Source: Kribbella sp. VKM Ac-2568
Lineage (GTDB): Bacteria > Actinomycetota > Actinomycetes > Propionibacteriales > Kribbellaceae
Assembly: GCF_004345365.1 (NCBI RefSeq)
Contig: NZ_SLVF01000015.1
Span: forward strand, 1 to 64,000
DNA: 64,000 nucleotides
Direction: 5' to 3'
Positions 24,985 to 33,698 of the stretch are shown piece by piece. The number at the start of each line of letters is the position of its first letter. Position 1 is the first letter of the stretch. Under the pieces are notes generated by a model. It did not search any database. It had not been told where the DNA came from and saw only the letters and a program-made list of their open reading frames with translations. A program made the position numbers and the translations under genes.

Positions 24985-27330
24985 CTATTGCCGTGCGAAC
25001 GCAGCCCGCGCCTCGAGAGCGAGATCCGCGAAAGCCGCGCCGCTGACGTCGATGACGACCCGCTTGACAGTGGCGCCGACGAATGGCCAGGGCCGTTCAC
25101 CGGGGAAGTCGTCGGTGACCGGTTCGGCTCCCGATCGGCCGACGACGAGCCCTCCGCCGCCGAGCCCGAACTTTCCGGGTTGAGTCCGAATCCGTCCCTC
25201 GCCGACCTTGCGGTCCTGGATGTAGAGACTGAGCACGCCCTCGGCGGGCATTGCATTGCCGTCCTTCTCGAACGAGGCAGAGACAACTACGTGACCGGCC
25301 GGGATCATCTCATCGGATTCGATGGTCTGCACCAGCTCGCCGACCCAGTTGTAGACGTAGCGGAGTTTGCCTTCGTTGAGGTAGAGGGCGTGACCACCGA
25401 ACCTCGAGCCTTGCGAGAAGATCACACCGCCGGCCTCCGGCGTCGTGACTTCAAGCTCCGCAGCGACGGTGTATGAGCGGTTGCGGATGTTCGGGGCGAC
25501 TGACTCGGGAATTTCCGCGCCACCCGCGTGGTAGACGTAGCGGGTCCGCGGCTTCGACAGCTGGGGGCGCTCGGTGGTGAGAATCTCCACAGCGCCGCGA
25601 GACTCGAGTGGGAGGGCCTGGAGGCGTCCGGCTTCGGCCCACCACAGTGCGACGAGCTGCTGCAACTTCCCCGGCTGTTTGTCGGCAAGATCCTCGCATT
25701 CGCTCGGATCCGCCTGGGTGTCGAACAGCTCCCACCGTTGCAGATGGAAGTCGCCCCACGACTCGGGCGCGGCCGGTACCGCGGTGGCGGCCTTCCAGCC
25801 CTGGTGCCAGATTGCCCGCGTCCCGAGCATGGAGTAGAACTGCGTCTCCTTCTGGGTCGCTGCGGTCGCGTCGTTGAAGGTGTACCGGAAGCTGGTGCCT
25901 TCCAACGGCTTCTGCGTGTATCCGTTGACGACGTCGGGAAGCTCGACTCCGAGGCATTCGTACAGGGTCGGCACGATATCGATGGCGTGGGTGTACTGAC
26001 GGCGCGTCTCGGCGGTCGCGGTGAAACCGCGCGGCCACGAGACGATCAGTGGGTCGGCCGTGCCGCCCTCGTAGTTCGCGTAGCGCTTCCACATCTTGAA
26101 CGGGGTGTTGAAGGCCCAGGCCCAACCCGTCGGATAGTGGTTGTACGTCTCAGTCCCACCGAGCTGGTCCAGCGCCTTCAGGTTCTCCTCGGTCGTGTCG
26201 GGGACACCGTTGAAGAACTTGTTCTCGTTGACCGAGCCATTCGGGCCGCCCTCGCCCGAGGCGCCATTGTCGGAGACGAGTACGACGATGGTGTTGTCGA
26301 GCTGGCCGGTGCCCTCCAGGTAGTCGAGCAGCCTGCCCAGCTCGTGGTCGGCGTGGCTGAGGAAACCGGCGTACACCTCCGCCATCCGGGCGAACAGCCG
26401 CTGCTCCGCGTCGGAGAGCGAGTCCCACGGCCGGACCCGGTCGACCTCGGACCAGGGCTTGCCGTCGTGGCTCGTCGTCTCCGCGTACGGGTTGATCGGC
26501 GACAGCTCAGCGCTCTCGGGCAGGATGCCCATGGCCTTCTGCCGCTCGAACACGCCTTCGCGGTACGCCTCATATCCCATGTCGAAGCGGCCCCGGTACT
26601 TGTCGGCCCACTCCTTCGGCGCGTGATGCGGTGCGTGGGCCGCGCCGGGACAGTAGTAGAGGAAGAACGGCTTGTCCGGTGCGATCGCCTTTGAATCCTG
26701 GATGAACTCGATCGCCTTGTCCGTCAGGTCGACCGTCAAGTGGTAGCCGTCCTCCGGCAGCGCCGGCTGAGGCACCGGGTGGTTGTCGTAGACCAGGTCG
26801 GGATACCACTGGTTCGTTTCGCCACCGAGGAAGCCGTAATACCGCTCGAACCCCCGGCCGAGCGGCCATTGCCGCTTCGACGAGGCGAGGTTCATCTCGT
26901 CCTCGGCACACAGGTGCCACTTGCCGACCATGAACGTGTTCCAGCCCTGCTCGCCCAGCACCTCAGCGATATTCGCGCACTCGAACGGGATGTGACCGTT
27001 AGCGTTCGGGAACCCGGACGTCGCCTCTGTGATGCAGCCCATGCCGTTGGTGGTGTGGTTGCGCCCCGTCATCAGGCAAGAACGGGTAGGGGAGCAGAGC
27101 GCGGTCGTGTGGAAGTTCGTGTACGTCAGCCCCTGCTGAGCGATCCGCCCGACGTTCGGCGTTTCGATCAGACCTCCGAACGGCTCCATCGCCGAGAAAC
27201 CCACATCGTCCAGCACGACGTACAACACATTCGGGGAGCCATCCGCCGCGATCGGCTGAGTGTACGGCTGCCAATCGGGAACCGAATCCTTGATGTCAAT
27301 GTCGATCTTTCCTCGGAACGGCTTGCTCAC
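24985..27330 (-). CDS. Arylsulfatase (type I, formylglycine-dependent)
   Basis: 781 residues from GTG 27330; GGGGAGAGG precedes it, so the much longer open frame upstream is not used. Type I sulfatase fold: metal-binding NVLYVVLDDVGFS (~residue 35), the modification motif CSPTRSCLMTGRNHTTNG where Cys becomes formylglycine, MVGKWHLCAEDE, PFFLYYCPGAAHAPHHAPKEW, and VLVSDNGASGEGGPNGS with the second metal site. The C-terminal ~200 residues form a beta domain (NRSYTVAAELEVTTPEAGGVIFSQGSRFGGHALYLNEGKLRYVYNWVG). It hydrolyses sulfate esters. No signal peptide is seen at this start, suggesting cytoplasmic or unconventional export. A sulfatase-modifying enzyme is not encoded in the window. Confidence 0.93.
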   Translation of the reverse strand: MSKPFRGKIDIDIKDSVPDWQPYTQPIAADGSPNVLYVVLDDVGFSAMEPFGGLIETPNVGRIAQQGLTYTNFHTTALCSPTRSCLMTGRNHTTNGMGCITEATSGFPNANGHIPFECANIAEVLGEQGWNTFMVGKWHLCAEDEMNLASSKRQWPLGRGFERYYGFLGGETNQWYPDLVYDNHPVPQPALPEDGYHLTVDLTDKAIEFIQDSKAIAPDKPFFLYYCPGAAHAPHHAPKEWADKYRGRFDMGYEAYREGVFERQKAMGILPESAELSPINPYAETTSHDGKPWSEVDRVRPWDSLSDAEQRLFARMAEVYAGFLSHADHELGRLLDYLEGTGQLDNTIVVLVSDNGASGEGGPNGSVNENKFFNGVPDTTEENLKALDQLGGTETYNHYPTGWAWAFNTPFKMWKRYANYEGGTADPLIVSWPRGFTATAETRRQYTHAIDIVPTLYECLGVELPDVVNGYTQKPLEGTSFRYTFNDATAATQKETQFYSMLGTRAIWHQGWKAATAVPAAPESWGDFHLQRWELFDTQADPSECEDLADKQPGKLQQLVALWWAEAGRLQALPLESRGAVEILTTERPQLSKPRTRYVYHAGGAEIPESVAPNIRNRSYTVAAELEVTTPEAGGVIFSQGSRFGGHALYLNEGKLRYVYNWVGELVQTIESDEMIPAGHVVVSASFEKDGNAMPAEGVLSLYIQDRKVGEGRIRTQPGKFGLGGGGLVVGRSGAEPVTDDFPGERPWPFVGATVKRVVIDVSGAAFADLALEARAAFARQ

Positions 27331-27477
27331 GCCGGCCCTCTCCCCTCGCGCAACGCCTGTTAACGACGCCGAAGCCCGGCGCGGGCCGCCGCGTCCTGCT
27401 GACGCCAGTCTCGTTGCCGGCCCGGTGCCGGTCCTCATCCTTCGGGGGTGAGACCGCCGACGAGGGCACAGCCGCTG

Positions 27478-27720
27478 CCGTGGGACATGCCTCCCAAGCT
27501 GACCCCCAGCGCCGACGACATCACGATTGGCGGTGCAGAGCTCGCCGGCGAGGCGATGGCCGCAGGCTTGGTCGACGAATGCCACCTGTTCCTCGGCCCG
27601 ATTGTCGTCGGCGGCGGAAAGCGCGCCCTGCCGGACGGCGTACGCGTCCAACTCGAGCTCCTGGACGAGCACCGCTTCAAAAGCGGTGTCGTTCACCTCC
27701 GCTACGGGGTACGCATCTGA
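27478..27720 (+). pseudogene. C-terminal half of a dihydrofolate-reductase-like (RibD_C) protein
   Basis: The coding part reads DITIGGAELAGEAMAAGLVDECHLFLGPIVVGGGKRALPDGVRVQLELLDEHRFKSGVVHLRYGVRI. This is the last ~70 residues of the RibD_C/DHFR-like fold, with the NADPH-binding GGAELA and VVGGGKRAL motifs. The N-terminal substrate-binding half is missing. It lies head to head with the sulfatase gene, so insertion or recombination there may have removed the 5' half. Confidence 0.75.
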
Positions 27721-28117
27721 CCTGGCCGCGCTGCCGCTGACACTGTCGTCTTCAGTTGCTGCCCGGCTCCAGCGCGGCTTTGATGGCCAGCCACCGGCTT
27801 TCCTGTAGGGCGGTCGTTGCCATGTCGCCGCAGTCCCACAGCTTTCCTGCGTCAAGCGGAGGATTCCACGCTGATGGGGTGCGAGTTGGATGGTGTTCCG
27901 GGCTTGGTGCCTCGGCTGTTGCGTGATCCCCAGATTGGGCTGGTGCGCTCGGATGAGCGCCCTCGACCAATCCGCCCGGGACCGTCTTGAATTGGTGTCC
28001 GGGATGGTGTCGGATCAGAGCGCTGCCGTTCGTGGAGTTGGTGTGCGGGGGCCGCCTTGGCCGCCGCAGCCGAGGAGACATTAGATGACCCTCGTTTTGG
28101 CCTGAGAGGAGACGACA
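27721..28117. other. Gap without a confident gene
   Basis: About 400 bases. A plus-strand piece near 27870-27970 (LDGVPGLVPRLLRDPQIGLVRSDERPRPI) has protein-like composition but no clear start. It may be a gene fragment. Confidence 0.3.
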
Positions 28118-28495
28118 GTGGCGGAGTATCTGATCACTTTCAACGACGAGTGGGTGCCCGACTTCACGTTGGAGGAGGTGCGCGAGAAGTCCACCTCCGT
28201 GAGGCCCGTGATCGAGGAGATGAAGGCCGCCGGTGTCTTCGTCTTCAGTAACGGGGGTCTCGACGCCTCGACCGCGGTGTGCAGCGTCACGGCGCGAGAC
28301 GGGGAGCCGGTCTTCACCGACGGGCCGTACGTCGAGTCCAAGGAGCACCTGGGCGGCTTCGCCGTGGTCGAGGTTGCGGATGACGCTGCCGCGCGGTACT
28401 GGGCCGGCCGGATCGCCGTCGCGCTTGATTGGCCGCAAGAGGTGCACCGGTTCCCCCGTTCCGTCGGGACCAACGAAACCGACACCATCGCCTGA
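28118..28495 (+). CDS. YCII-related protein
   Basis: 125 residues from GTG 28118, with GAGGAGACGACA upstream. The YCII fold shows in MAEYLITFNDEWVPDFTLEEVREKSTSVRPVIEEMKAAGVFVFSNGG, then AVCSVTARDGEPVFTDGPYVESKEHLGGFAVVEVADDAAARYWAGRIAVALDWPQEVHRFP. The DGPYVESKEHLGGF block matches the conserved G-P-x-x-E-x-K-E-x-x-x-G-F motif. Such proteins often sit beside ECF sigma factors, which is not the case here. Function is uncertain, probably small-molecule binding or a lyase-like fold. Confidence 0.85.
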   Translation: MAEYLITFNDEWVPDFTLEEVREKSTSVRPVIEEMKAAGVFVFSNGGLDASTAVCSVTARDGEPVFTDGPYVESKEHLGGFAVVEVADDAAARYWAGRIAVALDWPQEVHRFPRSVGTNETDTIA

Positions 28496-28759
28496 AGGGG
28501 GAGTAAGGTGCGCGATTTTGTCGCAACTCCCGGTGCATCGAACTCCCGTTCCTGCCAGTTCCCATCGACCCTCGACGAGACCCCGATGTCCGGGCACGCT
28601 GCGCTCCGAAACCGTCTCGCGGCCGGATAGTCACCTCCGGCGTACCAGAAAGTCCTCGTAAGAAGTCGGGGAGGTGGTGTCGGAGCGGGGTCGGTGTGTT
28701 CGTAGCAGGAGTGAGCGGCCGCCCACGAGGGGCGCGCCACCGTACTCAAGGAGAGCACC

Positions 28760-29338
28760 ATGGCCGCTACTTACACCTTCGACGTCTTTTCCAGCCTCGA
28801 CGGCTTCGGCGCCGCCAGCGCCAACTGGGGCGGCTACTGGGGTAAGCAAGGCCCCGAGTTGCTTGACCATCGCCTCGCCGTGTACGGCGCGGAGCAGCGG
28901 ATGGTCTTCGGGGCCAACACGTATCGGGCGTTCGTGGGGATGTTGGCCTCGAGCACCGAGGAGTCCGAGGTGCGTGACCCATGGGTCACCCGGATGAGGG
29001 ACCTGCCGGCAACGGTAGTGTCGACGACACTGCAGCGACCCCTCGACTGGCCGGACGCGACCCTCGTGAGCGGTGACGCCGTCGAGGTCGTCGCCCGGTT
29101 CAAGGAGGAGTCCGAGGTGCCGTTGCGCTCGCACGGCAGCTTGTCGATGAACCGGGCGCTGATGGCGGCTGGTCTGGTCGATCGTGTCCAGGTGACGATC
29201 TTTCCTGTGATCACCGGTCAGACCGGGGTGGATCCGATCTTCCAGGGTGCGGCCGATTTCGATCTCGAGTTGATCGAGAGCCGGACGCTCGACGGCAACA
29301 TCCAGGAGCTCATCTACCGGCCCACCCTGCATGTTTAG
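28760..29338 (+). CDS. Dihydrofolate-reductase-like (RibD_C) protein
   Basis: 192 residues from ATG 28760 with AAGGAG upstream. YTFDVFSSLDGFGAASANWGGYWGKQGPELLDHRLAVYGAEQRMVFGANTYRAF is the N-terminal half; SHGSLSMNRALMAAGLVDRVQVTIFPVITGQTGVDPIFQGAADFDLELIESRTLDGNIQELIYRP is the C-terminal half. GANTYRAF and GSLSMNRAL are the nucleotide-contacting segments. It is an NADPH-dependent reductase-like protein of unknown substrate. It is the intact relative of the half gene at 27478. Confidence 0.85.
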   Translation: MAATYTFDVFSSLDGFGAASANWGGYWGKQGPELLDHRLAVYGAEQRMVFGANTYRAFVGMLASSTEESEVRDPWVTRMRDLPATVVSTTLQRPLDWPDATLVSGDAVEVVARFKEESEVPLRSHGSLSMNRALMAAGLVDRVQVTIFPVITGQTGVDPIFQGAADFDLELIESRTLDGNIQELIYRPTLHV

Positions 29339-29943
29339 GTCCAACTCGGCAGAGCCGGCAGCCAGGAAAGCTCTGGCCTGACGTCGACACAGCTCGTTGC
29401 GACGTGACTCGGTTCGTGACGCGAAATGGTGTCAAACGGCGCCGGCAGAGGGCGAGATGGGGTGAGACGCCGGACTAACGGAGTCCAACGTTGTCCAGCG
29501 GTGGTGTTGCCATGGCTCTCCTAAATCCCTCGATCGTGGGTTCGAGTCCCACCCGCCCCATCTAGTACGACGCGCGCCACCCAGCCTGAGTCGCGGGCTC
29601 CTCCGTCGCCCGCTCACCGGAAGCAAGTGGTGTCAGCGCGGAGGTGGCCGTGGGAGCGGGTGTGGTTGCGTGTCATTGCCGGGGAGCAAGTACATCGAAG
29701 ATCGGACCGACAGGCCGCGTGGTGTGACGAGCACGAGGAGTTCGGCGTCTCGGCCAGTGCCTAGCGCCTGAGGACTGGTGACGTCGGTGTTTGTTGGGCG
29801 GGAGAGTGGCTGCGCACATCCGATCGGCCGGTGGCGACGAAGAGGGGGTTGAGACGTCGCCGGAGCTGGGCCCACCGGCGGCTCTCGCTCGGCGACCGGG
29901 CCGCGAGGGGCGGATCGGCGCCGCGACCGAGAGGTGAATCACC
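29339..29943. other. Gap marking the edge of the accessory region
   Basis: About 600 bases holding only the tRNA-Arg-like remnant at 29459-29560 and, at its right end, the ribosome site GAGAGGTGAATCACC for the next gene. No other feature is supported. Genes to the right are intact and more regularly spaced. Confidence 0.5.
29459..29560 (+). pseudogene. tRNA-Arg-like remnant
   Basis: The 3' part is tRNA-like: CTCCTAA loop (anticodon CCU, Arg), then a perfect T-arm GTGGG-TTCGAGT-CCCAC and acceptor strand CCGCCCC-A. GGGGTGA at 29459 could pair with six of the seven acceptor bases, and GGACT/AGTCC forms a hairpin near 29475. The total span of about 102 bases and a poor anticodon stem argue against a functional tRNA. 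It is probably an integration-site scar or a decayed tRNA. Confidence 0.5.
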
Positions 29944-30861
29944 ATGTACCAACCACGACGACAGTTCCTCGTCGTCGCCGCGACGGTGGCTACGATCGCG
30001 TTGCCCGCGACGGCCCTGGCCCTCAGCGGCGGGACGCAGGCGGCGGCCGGCGACAGGCTGTCCGCGACCGCGCCTGCGACGGCCCGGCCCAAGGGCTTCG
30101 ATGTGGTCGGCCTGACCGACAAGGGCCGGCTGGTGAAGTTCAGCAGCGCCTCGACCGACCGGATCCGGCGTTCGGCCCGGGTCCAGGGACTGAAGAACGA
30201 CCAGGGCCTGGTCGGCATCGACTACCGGGTCCAGAACCGGAAACTGTACGGCGTCGGCGACCGCGGCGGCATCTACACGATCAGCACCGGGGGCGACTTC
30301 GGCTCGGCCACCAAGGTCTCGCAGCTCACCGTCCCGCTGGTCGGCCAGAACTTCGGGGTGGACTTCAACCCGGCCGCGAACCGGCTGCGCGTGATCAGCG
30401 ATACCGGCCAGAACCTGCGCCACAACCTCGACGACCCCGCCGGTACGCCGGCGGCGGGCATGACCGCCACCGACGGCGCGCTGGCCTACCCAGGCGTGCC
30501 GCCTGCTCCTCCGACTACGGCGTCCCAGGTGACGGCGGCGGCGTACACGAACAACGACCTCGACCCGAACACCGCGACCACGCTGTACGACATCGACACC
30601 ATGCTCGACCAGGTCGTAATCCAGTCGCCGGCGAACGCCGGACTGCTCGCGCCCACCGGCAAGCTCACTGTCGACGCCAACCAGTGGGCCGGATTCGACA
30701 TCTACATGCGGGGCACCGACAACCGCGGTCTCGCAGTACTGAACACCGGTGGCCGCACACGGCTGTACGACATCGGCCTGACCACCGGTAAGGCCACCCG
30801 GCTCGGATCGTTCCCGAGCAACCTGCAGGTCGTCGACCTGGCCGTTCCGCTCGGCCGATAG
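29944..30861 (+). CDS. DUF4394 domain secreted protein
   Basis: 305 residues from ATG 29944. The N-terminus MYQPRRQFLVVAATVATIALPATALAL is a signal peptide with an RR pair, possibly Tat-dependent. The mature part is a beta-propeller-like DUF4394 domain: FDVVGLTDKGRLVKFSSASTDRIRRSARVQGLKNDQGLVGIDYRVQNRKLYGVGDRGGIYTI, then GQNFGVDFNPAANRLRVISDTGQNLRHNLDD and AAAYTNNDLDPNTATTLYDID. The family occurs on secreted proteins of unknown function. It is a single-gene unit with its own terminator at 30869. Confidence 0.88.
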   Translation: MYQPRRQFLVVAATVATIALPATALALSGGTQAAAGDRLSATAPATARPKGFDVVGLTDKGRLVKFSSASTDRIRRSARVQGLKNDQGLVGIDYRVQNRKLYGVGDRGGIYTISTGGDFGSATKVSQLTVPLVGQNFGVDFNPAANRLRVISDTGQNLRHNLDDPAGTPAAGMTATDGALAYPGVPPAPPTTASQVTAAAYTNNDLDPNTATTLYDIDTMLDQVVIQSPANAGLLAPTGKLTVDANQWAGFDIYMRGTDNRGLAVLNTGGRTRLYDIGLTTGKATRLGSFPSNLQVVDLAVPLGR

Positions 30862-30868
30862 TCCTGCG

Positions 30869-30906
30869 CGGCCAGGCTCCGGTGTTCCACCACCGGAGCC
30901 TGGCCG
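30869..30906 (+). terminator. Terminator hairpin after the DUF4394 gene
   Basis: A perfect 16-bp stem: GGCCAGGCTCCGGTG against CACCGGAGCCTGGCC, plus one outer C-G pair, with loop TTCCAC. It starts 8 bases past the stop codon. There is no T-run, as is usual for actinobacterial hairpin terminators. Confidence 0.85.
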
Positions 30907-31112
30907 GCGGCCCTGCTGACCAGGGCTTCTTTCTGCAAGCCACCCCAGCCGTCGAAGCTGCCGCCGGGGTGACCGATCAGGAGACTCTCGAGCAGGTCGC
31001 CCGTCGGCCAGCCGCAAGCGGGCGCGGTACGGCGTCCTCCTGGCATGTTGCCCGAGGCAACGTGAGTGGTCACCAGGTCGGCCATCAGCAGTGGGAGCTC
31101 AAGCCGGGGGAG

Positions 31113-33314
31113 TCAGGTTCCTGGTCTCTGGAGGAGGTAGTCCTCGGCGTGCATGGAGGCGGCCGGCTTGATGTCTTCGGGGAGGAGTTCGCGTAGGTCG
31201 CGCTCGGTCAGGGTGTCCGGGTCGCGCATCGAGAGCCGGGTCGCCTGGTTGGAGATGGCTTCCTCCAGCACGTTCCGGATAAACCGGCCGTTGCCGAAGT
31301 TGTGGGCGCGGGGAGCAGCCGGGATGATCCGGCGTACCACGGCCAGTACGTCGGCGCTGTGGATCATTCCCTTCTGACGGGCCTGGAGCTCGAAGATGGC
31401 GACGAGTTGGTCCGTGTCGTACTCGCTGAAGGACAGCAGCTTCGGGAACCGCGACGCCAGCCCGGTGTTCGACTCCATGAACCGCTGCATCTCGCGGTGG
31501 TACCCGGCGACGATCACGACGCACTCGTCGCGGTTGTCCTCCATCATCTTCAGCAGCGTGGCGACGGCTTCGAGGCCGTAATCGCCCGGAATGTTCTCCG
31601 GGACAAGGGTGTAGGCCTCATCGACGAACAGCACCCCGCCGAGTGCCTCGCGGAACTTGGCCGCCGTCATCGGCGCGGTGGAACCGACGCTGGGACCGAC
31701 CAGGTCGGACCGGTCGACCTCGACCACGTGGCCCTTCTCGAGCACGCCCAGCTCCTGGTAGATCCGGGCGAGCAACCGCGCGATGGTGGTCTTGGCGGTG
31801 CCGGGCTTGCCGACGAACACCATGTGCCGGGCCCGGTCCTGGGTCGGCAGGCCGAGCTCCTTGCGGCGCTGGTTGGTCTTGATCTCGGCCACCATCCGGC
31901 GGACCGACTCCTTGACCGACTCCAGTCCCACCAGCGCTTCCAGTTCGGCGAGCGCGCCGTCGCGGGGGACCACCGGCTTCGGGACCGCAGACTCGTCGGC
32001 CGCCGGCTGGATCGCCGACTCGCCAGCCGCCAGCCGGTTCCCGGTCGCGGCAACAGAGGCGGCAGCAGGCGCGGCCTCGGTCGCTGGCTCGAGCACGTCG
32101 GTGACCGCAGGCTCGGCCTCGGGCAGCGGATCGGCGGAGCCCGCTGCCTGGTCGGAGCTCCAGGCAAGCTTGAGCGGAGTCGGCACTGCCGACTGCTCCG
32201 TTCCACCGGAAACGGTGCCTGTACTGCGGAACGCCGGCGCGGCGCGTTCCGCAGTACTGAGCAGGGGCACGTCCACCGGTGCGAAGCGCTCCCGCTCTAG
32301 GAGCTGGAAGAGCGCGCCCAGGTCTGGGATCTCCGGTTCCGGCCACGGCGCCTTCTCGAGGACGCCGGCCAGGTGGACCGACACGCGGGTGGCCGCGGCG
32401 GCCCAGGATCGCGCGAGTACCTGCTGGTCCTGGGCTACCGCGCGGGCCAGCCATTCAGTGTTGCGGGTCAGCCAGCTGTCCCGGTCGAAGCCGCCCCTTA
32501 GGTCGGCGAGGGCGTGTTCGACGTCCCAGCCGGCGACGCCGAGGATCTGGCCCACGGCCGCCGGTTGGCCGTCGAGCCCGGTGGCACGGATCAGGCGGGC
32601 CAGCAGTTGCGCGAAGTCCCGCGCGTCGTCGTCCGCAATCGCCGCCGACAGCTTGGCGTGCGCGTCCCGCAGCGTGTCGAGCGAGTACCGCAAGGCCGCC
32701 GAGGAGCCGGCCAGCTCCGGGAGTACTGCGCGCTCGGCGTCGCTGAGTACGGCGGTCCTCCAGAACTGGACGATCGTCTCGTAGTCGGCGGCGACGTGCA
32801 TCCGGGTGGCCTCGCGGTCGGCCAGCACCCGGTCATACGCGGCGGTCAGAGCCTGGGCGCGGGCTGCCATCGGCGGGGCATCGACGAACAGGCTCACCAC
32901 GTCGCGGGACAGCTGCAGCGCCTGCAGGCGGCCCTCTGCGTCGAAGCTCCGCGCGCCGGCGACCGTTTGCAGCGGCCAGTCGGTAGCCGCGACCCGGATC
33001 AGGTGTCCGGCGCCGCCGAACCGGACCGGCGGCCGATGGAAGTCCCGAGTCAGTACGGCGGCAATGTCGGCGTACTCGCCGTGGAGCACCGGGATCCAGC
33101 CGGTGAGCAGCGGCGCGACTTGATGGGTGAACCACACCGCCGCGGGTGTTCCCTCGACGAATTCCGGCAAGGCACCCGGCCGCAGCGTGTTCGGGTCCTC
33201 GGCCCAGGCCTGGAGTCGGCCACGGACACCGGCCAGCCACTCGTCCGGCACTTCCCAGGGTTGGTCGGCGGCGAGAACGTCGAGCACACGCGGTCTCCGG
33301 GTGTGGTGAGCCAC
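31113..33314 (-). CDS. CbxX/CfxQ-type AAA+ ATPase with long N-terminal region
   Basis: 733 residues from GTG 33314 (AAAGGA upstream). Residues 1-~380 are mainly helical with no named domain (VLDVLAADQPWEVPDEW...). A Pro/Ala/Glu-rich linker follows (~395-470). The AAA+ domain then shows LVGLESVKESVRRMVAEI, Walker A VGKPGTAKTTIARLL, Walker B GGVLFVDEAYTL, sensor 1 CVVIVAGYH, and Arg finger SNTGLASRFPKLLSF. The architecture resembles EccA of type VII secretion and SpoVK-like ATPases, but no other secretion genes are nearby. It would be a hexameric remodelling ATPase. Its partner is unknown. Confidence 0.88.
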   Translation of the reverse strand: MAHHTRRPRVLDVLAADQPWEVPDEWLAGVRGRLQAWAEDPNTLRPGALPEFVEGTPAAVWFTHQVAPLLTGWIPVLHGEYADIAAVLTRDFHRPPVRFGGAGHLIRVAATDWPLQTVAGARSFDAEGRLQALQLSRDVVSLFVDAPPMAARAQALTAAYDRVLADREATRMHVAADYETIVQFWRTAVLSDAERAVLPELAGSSAALRYSLDTLRDAHAKLSAAIADDDARDFAQLLARLIRATGLDGQPAAVGQILGVAGWDVEHALADLRGGFDRDSWLTRNTEWLARAVAQDQQVLARSWAAAATRVSVHLAGVLEKAPWPEPEIPDLGALFQLLERERFAPVDVPLLSTAERAAPAFRSTGTVSGGTEQSAVPTPLKLAWSSDQAAGSADPLPEAEPAVTDVLEPATEAAPAAASVAATGNRLAAGESAIQPAADESAVPKPVVPRDGALAELEALVGLESVKESVRRMVAEIKTNQRRKELGLPTQDRARHMVFVGKPGTAKTTIARLLARIYQELGVLEKGHVVEVDRSDLVGPSVGSTAPMTAAKFREALGGVLFVDEAYTLVPENIPGDYGLEAVATLLKMMEDNRDECVVIVAGYHREMQRFMESNTGLASRFPKLLSFSEYDTDQLVAIFELQARQKGMIHSADVLAVVRRIIPAAPRAHNFGNGRFIRNVLEEAISNQATRLSMRDPDTLTERDLRELLPEDIKPAASMHAEDYLLQRPGT

Positions 33315-33698
33315 AGAAATCCTTTCCGCCCGTCGGGCACTTCGGCTAGCTGCAGGCGGACCACGTCGGGCACCCACCGCGGCGCCCGACGGCTGGCGGC
33401 TTGACGCACCCGCCCACGGCGAATCCCAAGCGTGGCATCGCGCCCGCTCACTTTAGTGCGTCAACGGCCGACCGCACTGCCATCGGCGTGACGGGAACGG
33501 TTACAAGAAGGCTCAGAGGCCCTTCTGGCATGAGCTTCTCAGGAATCGTTTGAGCTGGGTGCGCGACTTCAGTCTGACGAAGTGGACGTAACCTCGCGGC
33601 GGTTCTTCCGTGCAATCTCTCGACGGTAGCGGTGGGCGGCGTCGTTGATAACTTTCGGACCGCCGGCGGCATCAGGCTCAGTAACCGAGGGAGCTTCG
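33315..33698. other. Divergent promoter region
   Basis: About 380 bases between the AAA+ gene and the secreted protein at 33699. TTGATAACTTTCGG near 33645 may be part of the rightward promoter. No gene is supported. Confidence 0.4.

Noticed and set aside
27330-27855. 175-residue N-terminal extension of the sulfatase frame
   Set aside because: The extension overlaps the DHFR-like half gene on the other strand, and a ribosome site precedes the internal GTG at 27330.
29432-29626. Minus-strand frame with WGGWDSNPRSRD
   Set aside because: Same reason: an antisense reading of the tRNA-Arg-like remnant.
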